Positions 9,410 through 17,650 of a DNA stretch of 54,773 nucleotides are shown piece after piece. The notes below the pieces were generated by a model, which was given only the letters and a program-made list of their open reading frames with translations, was not told the DNA's origin and did no database searches. Origin of the DNA: Deltaproteobacteria bacterium (GTDB lineage Bacteria; Desulfobacterota; Binatia; UBA9968); the NCBI GenBank assembly GCA_016874755.1, contig VGTH01000038.1:1-54773 (forward strand), given 5' to 3'. The translations under genes and the position numbers were made by a program. The first letter of the stretch is position 1. The number at the start of each line of letters is the position of its first letter.

Positions 9410-10132
9410 TTACTTCTCCATAATCACAACCGGGAAGCCTGCCTGGGCTACTTGCTTGGCTTTTTCTTCGGCGGCGCCTCTGTCGGTGAAGGTTCCCAGG
9501 CGCACGCGGTAGTAGGTGGTTGCCTTGGTTTGGATTGGAACGACGTAGACCTCGCCGTGGGATTTGGCGCGGTCGCGCAACTCGTGGGCGTTTTGTAGTT
9601 GGCTGAAGGAGCCCAACTGTAAAGTGTAGTCGAGGGTGGCTCGGATGGTGCTCACCGGAATGGGGCCGTCGAGGACTTCGATGCGCACTGGAATGGTCCC
9701 GGGACCGACGGCGCCGAGGGACTGCGCGGAGGCGTAGGAGAGGTCGAGGATTCTTCCTTTGGCGAATGGGCCGCGGTCGGTGACCGGCATTTCCAGCGAC
9801 CGGTTGTTATCTAAGTTGGTTACCATGATCTTGGTGCCTAGCGGCAGCGTTTGGTGCGCGGCGGTGATTTCGTTTTGGTCGTAGATGTTCCCCATGGCCG
9901 TCGGCTTGCCGTGAAAACCCGGGCCGTACCAGGAAGCGATGCCTGTCTGAGTTGCACGACTGGTGGGGGGCGTCGGTGCCGCTACCGGTGGGACCGATGG
10001 TGCAGGTGATGCCGGCGCGGGTACGCGCGATTGCGGCACCGAACAAGCCGCTAACGTTAACGTGAAGGCACCGAACAAAAAAACTCGCAAAGACATCGAT
10101 CCGATGAGGGGAAAGCTTTTGGTTTTCAACAT
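9410..10132 (-). CDS. rlpA: septal ring lytic transglycosylase RlpA family lipoprotein
   Basis: The 240-residue envelope protein has a signal peptide ending in a lipobox (LTLAAC, Cys about residue 30) and a Pro/Ala-rich linker. The double-psi beta-barrel domain follows (ASWYGPGFHGKPTAMG through PVTDRGPFAKGRILDLSYASA, with the catalytic-type Asp). The last 75 residues are a SPOR domain that binds denuded peptidoglycan at septa. RlpA cleaves naked glycan strands during daughter-cell separation. It is divergent from yebC, sharing a 130-bp upstream region with a perfect palindrome. Confidence 0.88.
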   Translation of the reverse strand: MLKTKSFPLIGSMSLRVFLFGAFTLTLAACSVPQSRVPAPASPAPSVPPVAAPTPPTSRATQTGIASWYGPGFHGKPTAMGNIYDQNEITAAHQTLPLGTKIMVTNLDNNRSLEMPVTDRGPFAKGRILDLSYASAQSLGAVGPGTIPVRIEVLDGPIPVSTIRATLDYTLQLGSFSQLQNAHELRDRAKSHGEVYVVPIQTKATTYYRVRLGTFTDRGAAEEKAKQVAQAGFPVVIMEK

Positions 10133-10164
10133 CGCCCGATGTTACAGAAATCGCTCACAAGTTC

Positions 10165-10183
10165 AATATAATGGCATTATATT
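10165..10183. promoter_or_regulatory. perfect 19-bp AT-rich palindrome in a divergent promoter region
   Basis: AATATAATG, one G, then CATTATATT form a perfect 9-bp inverted repeat around a single base. It lies 33 bp upstream of rlpA and 81 bp upstream of yebC. It contains TATAAT-like hexamers on both strands, so it could be a -10 region serving both directions or an operator. No known regulator site is recognised. Confidence 0.45.
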
Positions 10184-10263
10184 TTAGAACTGCGCTTTGC
10201 ACCGTTTACGCCCCCGCTGGTTTATGGTAGCTTCAAACTCAAATTAAGCGGGGAGTAACAGTT

Positions 10264-11010
10264 ATGTCAGGTCACTCTAAGTGGAGTACGATCAAGCACA
10301 AGAAGGCCGCCAAGGATGCCAAGCGCGGTAAGATTTTCACCAAGCTGATCAAGGAAATTACCGTCGCGGCGCGCATGGGCGGCGGCGATATCAACGCCAA
10401 CCCGCGCCTGCGCACGGCGGTGACTACCGCGCGCGCGGCCAGCATGCCGAGCGATAACATCGAGCGGGCGATCAAGAAGGGCACGGGCGAGCTTGAGGGT
10501 GTGAGCTACGAAGAGATTCAGTATGAAGGCTACGGCCCGGGCGGCACCGCGATCATCGCCCAGGTGTTGACCGACAATAAGAATCGCACGGTGTCGGAGA
10601 TCCGCCGGTTGTTTTCCAAACATGGCGGCAACATGGGGGAGACCGGCTCGGTTTCTTGGATGTTCGACAAAAAAGGTTTGATCACAGTCGAGAAATCGCA
10701 AATCGATGAAGACCGGTTAATGACCATTGTGCTCGACGCCGGCGCCGAAGACGTCCGCGATGAAGAAGATGTGTTTGAAGTGATCACGCTGCCGGAGGAC
10801 TTCAACACCGTCAAAGAGAAACTCGATCAAGAAAAAATCGCCGTCGCCAGCGCCCAGGTAACCTTAGTCCCCAAAAATACCGTCGACGTGGATGCAAAAA
10901 ACGTCGAGCAGATTTTGAAGCTGACAGAGGAGCTGGAGGATCACGACGACGTGCAGAACGTCTCCTCCAACTTCAACATTCCTACCGAGTTATTAGAAAA
11001 AGCGAGCTGA
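10264..11010 (+). CDS. yebC: YebC/PmpR family DNA-binding / translation-associated regulator
   Basis: The 248-residue protein starts with the hallmark [22 protein letters not shown] and continues with [32 protein letters not shown] and the acidic C-terminal half ([14 protein letters not shown]). Full-length family members bind DNA, and some relieve ribosome stalling at prolines. It sits immediately before ruvC with a 5-nt gap, the classic yebC-ruvCAB linkage. The AAGCGGGGAG ribosome site is clear. It begins the long transcription unit running to about 19.2 kb. Confidence 0.95.
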   Translation: MSGHSKWSTIKHKKAAKDAKRGKIFTKLIKEITVAARMGGGDINANPRLRTAVTTARAASMPSDNIERAIKKGTGELEGVSYEEIQYEGYGPGGTAIIAQVLTDNKNRTVSEIRRLFSKHGGNMGETGSVSWMFDKKGLITVEKSQIDEDRLMTIVLDAGAEDVRDEEDVFEVITLPEDFNTVKEKLDQEKIAVASAQVTLVPKNTVDVDAKNVEQILKLTEELEDHDDVQNVSSNFNIPTELLEKAS

Positions 11011-11015
11011 AACAC

Positions 11016-11600
11016 TTGCCGGCGAAACGACTCGCAGCAAATACTCCGAGCGAGCGCATCCTGGGCATCGATCCGGGGTCGCTCACCACTGGCTGGGGTG
11101 TGGTCGACGTGAGCGGCAACCAGTTGAGCCATGTCGCCCATGGCACGATTGCGACCGCGGCGGTGCAGAATCAAGCCCAGCGGTTGGGGCGAATCTTCCA
11201 TGGCATTCAAGACGTCATGCGGCGCTACTCGCCGAACGTGATGAGTCTGGAAAAAGTTTTCTTTGCGCGCAACGCGCAAAGCGCACTCAAGCTTGGCCAG
11301 GCGCGCGGCGTCGCGCTACTAGCGGCGGCCGAAAGAGCGATCGCGGTCAGCGAGTATTCGGCCAACGAAATCAAAATCGCCGTGGTCGGCTACGGCCATG
11401 CGACCAAACCGCAGATGCAGAAGATGGTGACGGCGCTCTTGTGCTTGAATGGCGAGCTGCGCGCCGACGCCGCCGATGCCGTCGCCGCGGCGATCTGCCA
11501 CGCGCACCGGCAGGCTTTCCAATCGCGCTTGGCGCAAGCCGCCGGCGGTCGAGTGAAAGTGGTCCGTTGGCGCGACTATCGGCCGGCGGCGCAAAAATAG
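11016..11600 (+). CDS. ruvC: crossover junction endodeoxyribonuclease RuvC
   Basis: The 194-residue Holliday junction resolvase begins with TTG 5 nt after the yebC stop. The catalytic acidic residues are visible: Asp in GIDPGSLTTGWG, Glu in SLEKVFFARN and the Asp pair in DAADAVAAAICHAHRQ. RuvC cuts four-way junctions processed by RuvAB. The product is slightly long at the N-terminus (about 14 residues before RILGIDPG), so an inner start is possible. A palindromic repeat, not a gene, separates it from ruvA. Confidence 0.93.
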   Translation: MPAKRLAANTPSERILGIDPGSLTTGWGVVDVSGNQLSHVAHGTIATAAVQNQAQRLGRIFHGIQDVMRRYSPNVMSLEKVFFARNAQSALKLGQARGVALLAAAERAIAVSEYSANEIKIAVVGYGHATKPQMQKMVTALLCLNGELRADAADAVAAAICHAHRQAFQSRLAQAAGGRVKVVRWRDYRPAAQK

Positions 11601-11622
11601 CGATGTCGCGTTATCCCGTCAG

Positions 11623-11699
11623 AGTCCTTCGACAGGCTCAGGCCGAACGGAAGTTGGACTCGTTTCTCGAATCCGTTCATGCTGCGCTTGTCGAAGCAT
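11623..11699. repeat. dispersed palindromic repeat, copy 2 (inside the ruv cluster)
   Basis: The left arm (TCCTTCGACAGGCTCAGG then CCGAACGG) and right arm (CCGTTCATG then CTTGTCGAAGCA) form a long imperfect hairpin of about 77 bp. It is the same family as the copy at 5249-5320. It sits in the 145-bp gap between ruvC and ruvA, so it would be transcribed and could process or attenuate the operon message. Confidence 0.75.
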
Positions 11700-11745
11700 T
11701 CTTGAATTTCGGCACTAACGAGACTCCTCAGTAGGTCGCTATCCT

Positions 11746-12339
11746 GTGATCGCCCAAATACGCGGCACCCTAGCAGCCAAGATGCCCGGCGAGGTCGTCA
11801 TCGACGTTGCCGGCGTTGGCTATCAAGTCTTCATCCCGCTCAACGTCTTCTACCGTTTGCCGGAGGTCGGCTCGTCGCTGTATTTGCAGATTCACACGCA
11901 TGTGCGCGAAGATGCCATTCAACTATTCGGCTTTCACGACTGGCAAGAAAAGCAAGTGTTTCTCTTGCTCAACGGCGTCGGCGGCATCGGGCCCAAGCTC
12001 GCGCTGAATATTCTCTCGGGCATTCCGGCGCAAGATCTGGCGCGGGCACTGCGCGATGGCGATCAGCTGCGGCTGGTTGCGATTCCAGGCGTCGGCAAGA
12101 AACTTGCCGAGCGGATGATCGTCGAGCTGAAAGACAAGTTCGTGAACTTTTTGGCACAGGCCTCGGCGACCCACACGGACGATGCCGGTTCGGAGCTGTT
12201 TATTGACGCGGTTTCGGCGCTGGTCAATTTGGGCTATCGTAAGGTCGACGCAGAAAAGAACGTTCGTGAGGTGTTAAAGAACGGTTCTGCTGCGTTGGCA
12301 GACGTGCTCAAAGAATCGTTGCGCAACATGAGTCTGTAA
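11746..12339 (+). CDS. ruvA: Holliday junction branch migration protein RuvA
   Basis: The 197-residue protein starts with GTG ([12 protein letters not shown]) and shows the N-terminal OB fold and the tandem helix-hairpin-helix motifs ([16 protein letters not shown] and [19 protein letters not shown]). The C-terminal domain III ([16 protein letters not shown]) binds RuvB. RuvA tetramers hold the junction while RuvB pumps DNA. It ends 7 nt before the ruvB start, so the two are co-translated. Confidence 0.95.
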   Translation: MIAQIRGTLAAKMPGEVVIDVAGVGYQVFIPLNVFYRLPEVGSSLYLQIHTHVREDAIQLFGFHDWQEKQVFLLLNGVGGIGPKLALNILSGIPAQDLARALRDGDQLRLVAIPGVGKKLAERMIVELKDKFVNFLAQASATHTDDAGSELFIDAVSALVNLGYRKVDAEKNVREVLKNGSAALADVLKESLRNMSL

Positions 12340-12346
12340 ACCGGCC

Positions 12347-13387
12347 ATGACAACAACACGCAACACGATGGTCGACGGTAGCCGGAGCGACGAAGAGTTC
12401 AGCTTCGATGTCAGCCTGCGGCCGCGCGGTTTCGACGAGTACATCGGCCAGGACAGCGTCAAGGAAAATCTCAAGGTCGCCATCGCCGCGGCGCGGGCGC
12501 GCAGCGATGTCTTGGACCATGTGCTGTTTCACGGCCCGCCCGGTTTGGGCAAGACCTCGCTGGCTTACATCATCGCGCGCGAGATGGGCGTCAATATCAA
12601 AGCGACCTCGGGGCCGGTGGTCGAGCGGCCGGGCGATTTGGCGGCGCTGCTGACCAACCTCGACGATGGCGACATTCTTTTCATTGATGAAATTCATCGC
12701 ATGAATCCGGTCATCGAAGAGGTGCTTTATCCGGCGATGGAAGATTGCCAGATCGACATCATGATCGGCCAGGGGCCGGCGGCGCGCTCGATTAAGCTGG
12801 AGCTGAAACGCTTTACGTTGGTCGGCGCGACCACGCGCTCGGGCTTGCTGACCTCGCCGCTGCGCGATCGCTTTGGCCATATTTTTCGTTTGGACTTCTA
12901 TGACGAAGCGGCGCTGTCGCGGATTCTCAAACGCTCGGCGTCGATCCTCGGCGTCAAAGGCGACGATGATGGCATCCGCGAAATCGCGCTGCGCTCGCGC
13001 GGCACGCCGCGCATCGCCAATCGGCTGTTGCGCCGGGTGCGCGACTACGTCCAAGTCAAAGGCGACGGCGCGATTACGAAAAGCTTGACCGAAGCGGCGC
13101 TAAAAATGCTCGAAGTGGATCGCCTCGGCCTGGACAAGATGGATACGCTACTGCTACTCACCGTCATCGACAAGTTTGCCGGCGGCCCAGTGGGCGTCGA
13201 TACGTTGGCGGCTGCCATCGGCGAGGAGAAGGACACCATCGAAGATGTCTATGAACCGTTCTTGATCCAAGCCGGCTTTTTGCAGCGCACGCCGCGCGGG
13301 CGTGTGGCGACGGCGCTCGCCTTCGATCACTTCGGCCGCAAGCAGGCTGTGGCCGCGCCGAAAAACAATCAAGGAAGCCTGTTCTAG
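12347..13387 (+). CDS. ruvB: Holliday junction DNA helicase RuvB
   Basis: The 346-residue AAA+ motor carries the presensor region [11 protein letters not shown], Walker [11 protein letters not shown], Walker [11 protein letters not shown], sensor 1 (VGATTRSG), the arginine finger region LRDRFG and the C-terminal winged-helix domain ending [12 protein letters not shown]. It drives branch migration on RuvA-bound junctions. Length and motifs are normal. It ends 10 nt before the DUF2905 gene. Confidence 0.97.
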   Translation: MTTTRNTMVDGSRSDEEFSFDVSLRPRGFDEYIGQDSVKENLKVAIAAARARSDVLDHVLFHGPPGLGKTSLAYIIAREMGVNIKATSGPVVERPGDLAALLTNLDDGDILFIDEIHRMNPVIEEVLYPAMEDCQIDIMIGQGPAARSIKLELKRFTLVGATTRSGLLTSPLRDRFGHIFRLDFYDEAALSRILKRSASILGVKGDDDGIREIALRSRGTPRIANRLLRRVRDYVQVKGDGAITKSLTEAALKMLEVDRLGLDKMDTLLLLTVIDKFAGGPVGVDTLAAAIGEEKDTIEDVYEPFLIQAGFLQRTPRGRVATALAFDHFGRKQAVAAPKNNQGSLF

Positions 13388-13397
13388 CGAGATACCT

Positions 13398-13610
13398 ATG
13401 GGCGGTATCGGTCGCACTCTGATCGTTGTGGGTCTGGCTCTGGTGGCTGTCGGCGTGTTGGTTTCTTTGGCGGGCAAGTTCCCCTGGCTCGGCAATCTCC
13501 CGGGCGATATCAAGATCGAGCGCGACGGCTTTAATTTCTATTTCCCGTTGACCACTTGCATTGTCATCAGCGTCCTAGTTTCGCTTGTCCTTTATTTCCT
13601 GCGACGATAG
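13398..13610 (+). CDS. DUF2905 family small membrane protein
   Basis: The 70-residue protein has two membrane helices (TLIVVGLALVAVGVLVSLAG and CIVISVLVSLVLYFLRR) around the family signature FPWLGNLPGDIKIERDGFNFYFPL. DUF2905 genes are common next to ruvB or queA in many bacteria, but their role is not established. It is sandwiched between ruvB and the kinase gene with short gaps, so it is co-transcribed. Confidence 0.85.
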   Translation: MGGIGRTLIVVGLALVAVGVLVSLAGKFPWLGNLPGDIKIERDGFNFYFPLTTCIVISVLVSLVLYFLRR

Positions 13611-13624
13611 AGTTTTTTTGACCC

Positions 13625-15865
13625 ATGAACGCCCCTGCGACCAGCCTGCCGATTGAAGAGACTCTGCGGCTCGAAGACCTCAAGCGCCGCCGGCGCGAGG
13701 GCATTGTCATCGCCGTGACCGTGGTGATGATTCTGGTGTTTGCTTTCATCGAAGTGCAGCCTCCGGATGCGGCCACAGAGAGCTCGCTGCTCAGCAACAT
13801 CAGCTTTTTTCTCTTGATCAATCTCAATATCATCCTGTTCGGCTTGCTGGCCTTTCTGGTGGTGCGCAATTTGGTCAAAGTATTTTGGGAAAGCAAGCGT
13901 GGTGCGCGCCGGTCCCGGCTGCAGTGGCAATTGGTCCTGGCGATGGTGGGCTTGTCCTTGGGTTCCAACCTGCTTTTGTTTTTCGTTGCCGGAGGATTTG
14001 TCACGCGCGCCTTCGATCGGTGGTTCGATCCGCAGATCGGCGCCGCGGTTAAAGGCGCGGCGGGAATTCAAGAAACCTACTACCAAAGCGCGGCGGACAA
14101 CGCCATCGGTTTCGCCAAGCAGCTGGGCCAGCAGATTTCACAACAACGCTTGGTGGATGCGGGGCGGAGCGATGGCTTGAGAAGCTACGTGCAGGCCAAG
14201 CAGCGCGAATACCGTTTGGGGGCGCTCCAGGTGATTTCCCCTGAAAGGCAAATCCTCGCCGTATCGGTCGACCCGGAAGCCTACAAGGTGGCGCCCATCG
14301 AAGCCAACGGTGAGTTTCTCAAGCAAGCGCTGCGCGGCCAGGAGTCGGTGACGACCCAAGAATTCGGTGAAGGCGAAGTGATTCGCGCGGCCGCGCCGCT
14401 GCGCAATTCCCAAGAGCAAATCGCCGGCGCGCTGGTGGTCGACTACTACGTCGACAAGAGTCTAAGGAAGCAATCCAAGCTGATCTCGGAATCCTACGGA
14501 CAATTCAAACGGCAGGAGGTGATGGAGGGGCCCCTCAAGTACACCTACGTTGGCACACTCTTGCTGGTGACGCTGGTGGTGATTTTGGTGGCGCTCTGGT
14601 TTGGGCTCTACTTGGCGCGCGGCATTACCGTGCCGATACAGAAACTTGCCGATGGCACGCATCAAGTGGCCCAGGGCAACTTAGATTATAAGATCGAAGC
14701 CGCCGGCGATGACGAAGTCGGCGTGTTGGTCAATTCGTTTAACTCGATGACCGCCGATTTGAAGCGCAGTAGGATTGAAATTGAGCGCCATGGCAAACTG
14801 GTCGAGATGCTGCTTGCCAATATTGCCGCGGGGGTTGTCTCGATCGATCCTTCGGGGACGATCACGACGTGGAACAAAGCCGCGGCGAAAATGCTGAATA
14901 TAAGCGCCGCCGGCGCGCTCGGGAAAAAATATCAAGAAGTGTTTCAAGCGGAATTTCTCGCGGCCATGCGTGAGCTGGTCGACAACGCCCAAGGGCAGGA
15001 GACGCTGGACCGGCAGATCCAGCTGCCGCAGGCGGACCCGCCGGTGACTTTGGTCGTTATCGCAGCGGCGCTGTGCGATGAGGATGGCAAGCCTCTCGGT
15101 GTGCTGCTGTTTCTCGAGGACATCACCCAGATTCAGAAAGTGCAGCGCATGGAAGCCTGGCGCGAGGTTGCGCAGCGTTTGGCCCATGAAATCAAGAATC
15201 CGCTGACCCCGATTCAATTATCGGCGGAGCGCCTGCGCAAACGCTACGCGCCGTTGTTGCAGGGCGATGGCGCGATCCTTGACAAGTGCACGTCGACCAT
15301 CATCGCCCAGGTAGAAGAACTGAAAAACCTGGTCAATTCCTTCTCGCAGTTCAACCGTCTGCCGACGGCGCAAATTAGCGCCAACGACTTGAACGAAATC
15401 GTCCGCGATGCGCTCTTCTTGTATCAGGAGGGGCATGATGAGATCGATTTTCAGTTCAACTCAGGGACGCTGCCGGATGTCAATCTCGATCGCGTGCAAA
15501 TGAAACGGGCCTTGGTCAATCTCTTGGATAATGCGGTGGCTGCCGTGCAATCCGAGAACCACAGTGACGGGCAGATTATTTTGACCTCGCAGCACGACGC
15601 TGCCCAAGGCTGTGTGCGCCTCACCATTGCTGATAACGGCGCGGGGTTGCCCGCCCATGTCCGGGCGCAGATGTTCGAGCCCTACTTTTCGACCAAGAAG
15701 AACGGTACTGGTCTGGGTTTGTCGATCGTAAATGCTATAGTGGACGATCATCATGGACGCATTCGCGTTGTGGCCAATGAGCCCAGAGGGACCAAGTTCG
15801 TGATCGAGCTGCCGGCTGCGCAAGTGCAAGAAGCGCAGCGAGCGCGGACAGTTCTTAACAGTTGA
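13625..15865 (+). CDS. NtrY-like membrane sensor histidine kinase
   Basis: The 746-residue kinase has three N-terminal membrane helices (about 27-45, 58-80, 97-120), an extracytoplasmic sensing segment, a fourth helix near 305-328 and HAMP (about 330-382). A PAS domain (about 395-500) and HisKA with His521 in RLAHEIKNPLTPIQLSAERL follow. The ATPase domain has LVNLLDNAV, DNGAGLP and STKKNGTGLGLSIV. This is the NtrY architecture. Its usual partner NtrX is absent; instead the next gene, 11 nt on, is a receiver-LpxC fusion. That protein is the likely phosphoacceptor. Confidence 0.88.
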   Translation: MNAPATSLPIEETLRLEDLKRRRREGIVIAVTVVMILVFAFIEVQPPDAATESSLLSNISFFLLINLNIILFGLLAFLVVRNLVKVFWESKRGARRSRLQWQLVLAMVGLSLGSNLLLFFVAGGFVTRAFDRWFDPQIGAAVKGAAGIQETYYQSAADNAIGFAKQLGQQISQQRLVDAGRSDGLRSYVQAKQREYRLGALQVISPERQILAVSVDPEAYKVAPIEANGEFLKQALRGQESVTTQEFGEGEVIRAAAPLRNSQEQIAGALVVDYYVDKSLRKQSKLISESYGQFKRQEVMEGPLKYTYVGTLLLVTLVVILVALWFGLYLARGITVPIQKLADGTHQVAQGNLDYKIEAAGDDEVGVLVNSFNSMTADLKRSRIEIERHGKLVEMLLANIAAGVVSIDPSGTITTWNKAAAKMLNISAAGALGKKYQEVFQAEFLAAMRELVDNAQGQETLDRQIQLPQADPPVTLVVIAAALCDEDGKPLGVLLFLEDITQIQKVQRMEAWREVAQRLAHEIKNPLTPIQLSAERLRKRYAPLLQGDGAILDKCTSTIIAQVEELKNLVNSFSQFNRLPTAQISANDLNEIVRDALFLYQEGHDEIDFQFNSGTLPDVNLDRVQMKRALVNLLDNAVAAVQSENHSDGQIILTSQHDAAQGCVRLTIADNGAGLPAHVRAQMFEPYFSTKKNGTGLGLSIVNAIVDDHHGRIRVVANEPRGTKFVIELPAAQVQEAQRARTVLNS

Positions 15866-15876
15866 GGGAGGCGCGG

Positions 15877-17166
15877 GTGAGCGTAGCGGTTGCCGAAAAG
15901 ACTATACTTGTCGTCGACGACGAACCGGCGGTCCGGGAGTCGGTGCGCGAAGTCTTAAGTGATGAAGGCTATCGCGTCTTGGACACTGGCGATTGCGGCG
16001 CGGTTTTGCAGATGATCGACCGCGACAAGCCAGGGCTGGTCTTGCTCGATATCTGGATGGCGCAGACCGACGGCATCGAGTTGCTGAAAGAGATCAAACA
16101 CAAGAAACCGCAGCTCAACGTGGTTATGATCTCCGGCCACGGTAATATTCATACGGCGGTGACGGCGACCAAGCACGGCGCGTTTGATTTTATCGAGAAG
16201 CCGCTGTCCATCGATGGGCTACTGTTAACCGTGCGGCGCGCGCTGGGTGAGCTCCCCAGCGATGACGTAGGCGAGCTCGCGCAAAGCCAGACCAAAACCA
16301 AAAAACGCAGCAAAGCGAGCGAAGCGCGCGCCACCGCCGTGCTCAAGCAGAAGACGCTCAGGAAGAGCGTGGTGACTTCCGGACAGGGGCTCCACTCGGG
16401 AGTAAAAACCGGCCTTGTGCTGCATCCGCTGCCGGCCAACAGCGGGATTGTTTTTACCGGCTTGTCGGCGGATGAAACCGTGCGCGCGCACCTGGATAAC
16501 GTCGTCTCCACCGGTTTTGCCACCTCGCTGCGCAACGGCGGTTTTTCGGTGGCGACGGTGGAGCATTTTCTCGCCGCGCTGCACGGCCATGGCATTACGA
16601 ATCTGCTGGTGAAAGTACAAAGTGAGGTGCCGATCTTGGACGGCTCCGCCATCGAGTTTTGCCGCCTGATCGAAGAGGCCGGTGTCGAAGAACAAGACGA
16701 AGAGTGCGGCGAAATCAAAATCGACCGGCGCTATGCTGTCGAGACCCAGGGCGGCGAAGCGATCGCCATCGAACCGGCGGAAGATTTTTCAGTGCGCTAC
16801 GTCTTGAAGTATCCGAAACCGGTGGGGCAGCAAGAGTATCTCTACCGGCACCGCGGCGCGGCCTCATTCAAAAAAGAGATCGCTCCGGCGCGCACCTTTG
16901 GCTTTCTTAAGGACATCGCCATGCTGCAGACCATGGGGCTCGCCAACGGCGGACGCTTGAGCAATTTTATTTTGATCGACGACGAAAAGATCGTCAACAC
17001 GCAGTTGCGTTTCCCCGATGAGCTGGCGCGCCACAAGATTCTCGATATCCTCGGAGATTTCTTTCTACTTGGCAGACCCATTCGCGGCGCGATCACGGCG
17101 CGCATGACGGGCCACTCGGACAACATCGCGCTCCTGCGCGAAATCAGAAAAACCTTAGCTTCTTAG
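15877..17166 (+). CDS. lpxC: response-regulator receiver fused to UDP-3-O-acyl-N-acetylglucosamine deacetylase (LpxC)
   Basis: The 429-residue product has an N-terminal NtrX-like receiver (residues 7-125) with acidic DDE, phosphoacceptor Asp58 (LVLLDIWM), Ser/Thr switch region MISGHG and Lys in FIEKPLS. A basic linker (about 126-157) leads to a full LpxC domain (158-429). LpxC zinc and catalytic residues are all present: Glu229-His230 (VEHFLAAL), His386 and Asp390 (HKILD), and His413 (GHSDN). Spacing between them is close to E. coli H79/H238/D242/H265. LpxC makes the committed step of lipid A synthesis. GTG 15877 with GAGGGAGG upstream is preferred over TTG 15862. The AAA+ and Fis domains of NtrX are absent. 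Confidence 0.93.
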   Translation: MSVAVAEKTILVVDDEPAVRESVREVLSDEGYRVLDTGDCGAVLQMIDRDKPGLVLLDIWMAQTDGIELLKEIKHKKPQLNVVMISGHGNIHTAVTATKHGAFDFIEKPLSIDGLLLTVRRALGELPSDDVGELAQSQTKTKKRSKASEARATAVLKQKTLRKSVVTSGQGLHSGVKTGLVLHPLPANSGIVFTGLSADETVRAHLDNVVSTGFATSLRNGGFSVATVEHFLAALHGHGITNLLVKVQSEVPILDGSAIEFCRLIEEAGVEEQDEECGEIKIDRRYAVETQGGEAIAIEPAEDFSVRYVLKYPKPVGQQEYLYRHRGAASFKKEIAPARTFGFLKDIAMLQTMGLANGGRLSNFILIDDEKIVNTQLRFPDELARHKILDILGDFFLLGRPIRGAITARMTGHSDNIALLREIRKTLAS

Positions 17167-17178
17167 TGGCACGCGGTC

Positions 17179-17628
17179 ATGGCACAGGCAGAAAACTTCA
17201 CCAAGCTTTTCACTATCAACGAAGCCAACGCTTTGCTGCCCATAGTGCGGCCGATTGTTGAAAAAATTCTGGAAAATATTCGGCGCCTGCGCAGCGCCAG
17301 TGAAACCGTCATTCGCACCGAGCGGCTTGATCCCGAAGCGCCCAATCTGCTCGATCGTTTGCAGGAAAACGGCGACATCGCGCGGCTCATCGCTCAAGTG
17401 AAAGAATGGGTCAATGAGATTCAGAGCCACGGCTGCATTTGTAAAGGCGCTGAGCAAGGTTTGATCGATTTTCCCTGCATGCTGGGTAACGAAGTGGTTT
17501 TTCTTTGCTGGCAGATCGGTGAGCCGAGCGTGAATTTCTGGCATCGTATCGAAGACGGGTTCGCCGGACGCAAGCCTTTTCTCGAGCCAGAAGAGTCAGA
17601 TCCCGACAACAAGCCTTCGTTGCATTAA
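17179..17628 (+). CDS. DUF2203 family protein
   Basis: The 149-residue protein matches DUF2203: N-terminal KLFTINEANALLPIVRPIVEKIL, a helical middle and the signature GCICKGAEQGLIDFPCMLGNEVVFLCWQIGEP with FWHRIEDGFAGRKP. The function of the family is unknown. It follows lpxC by 12 nt and precedes queG by 22 nt, so it belongs to the operon. Confidence 0.82.
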   Translation: MAQAENFTKLFTINEANALLPIVRPIVEKILENIRRLRSASETVIRTERLDPEAPNLLDRLQENGDIARLIAQVKEWVNEIQSHGCICKGAEQGLIDFPCMLGNEVVFLCWQIGEPSVNFWHRIEDGFAGRKPFLEPEESDPDNKPSLH

Positions 17629-17650
17629 ACCGCGAGCTGCGGGACCCCCC

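Noticed and set aside
12308-13054. 248-residue antisense frame across ruvB
   Set aside because: Arg/Ala-rich composition typical of a shadow in GC-rich DNA; ruvB is unmistakable.
15862-17166. LpxC fusion as a frameshift or stop read-through artefact
   Set aside because: The frame is continuous with an ordinary charged linker and both domains are complete and correctly ordered.
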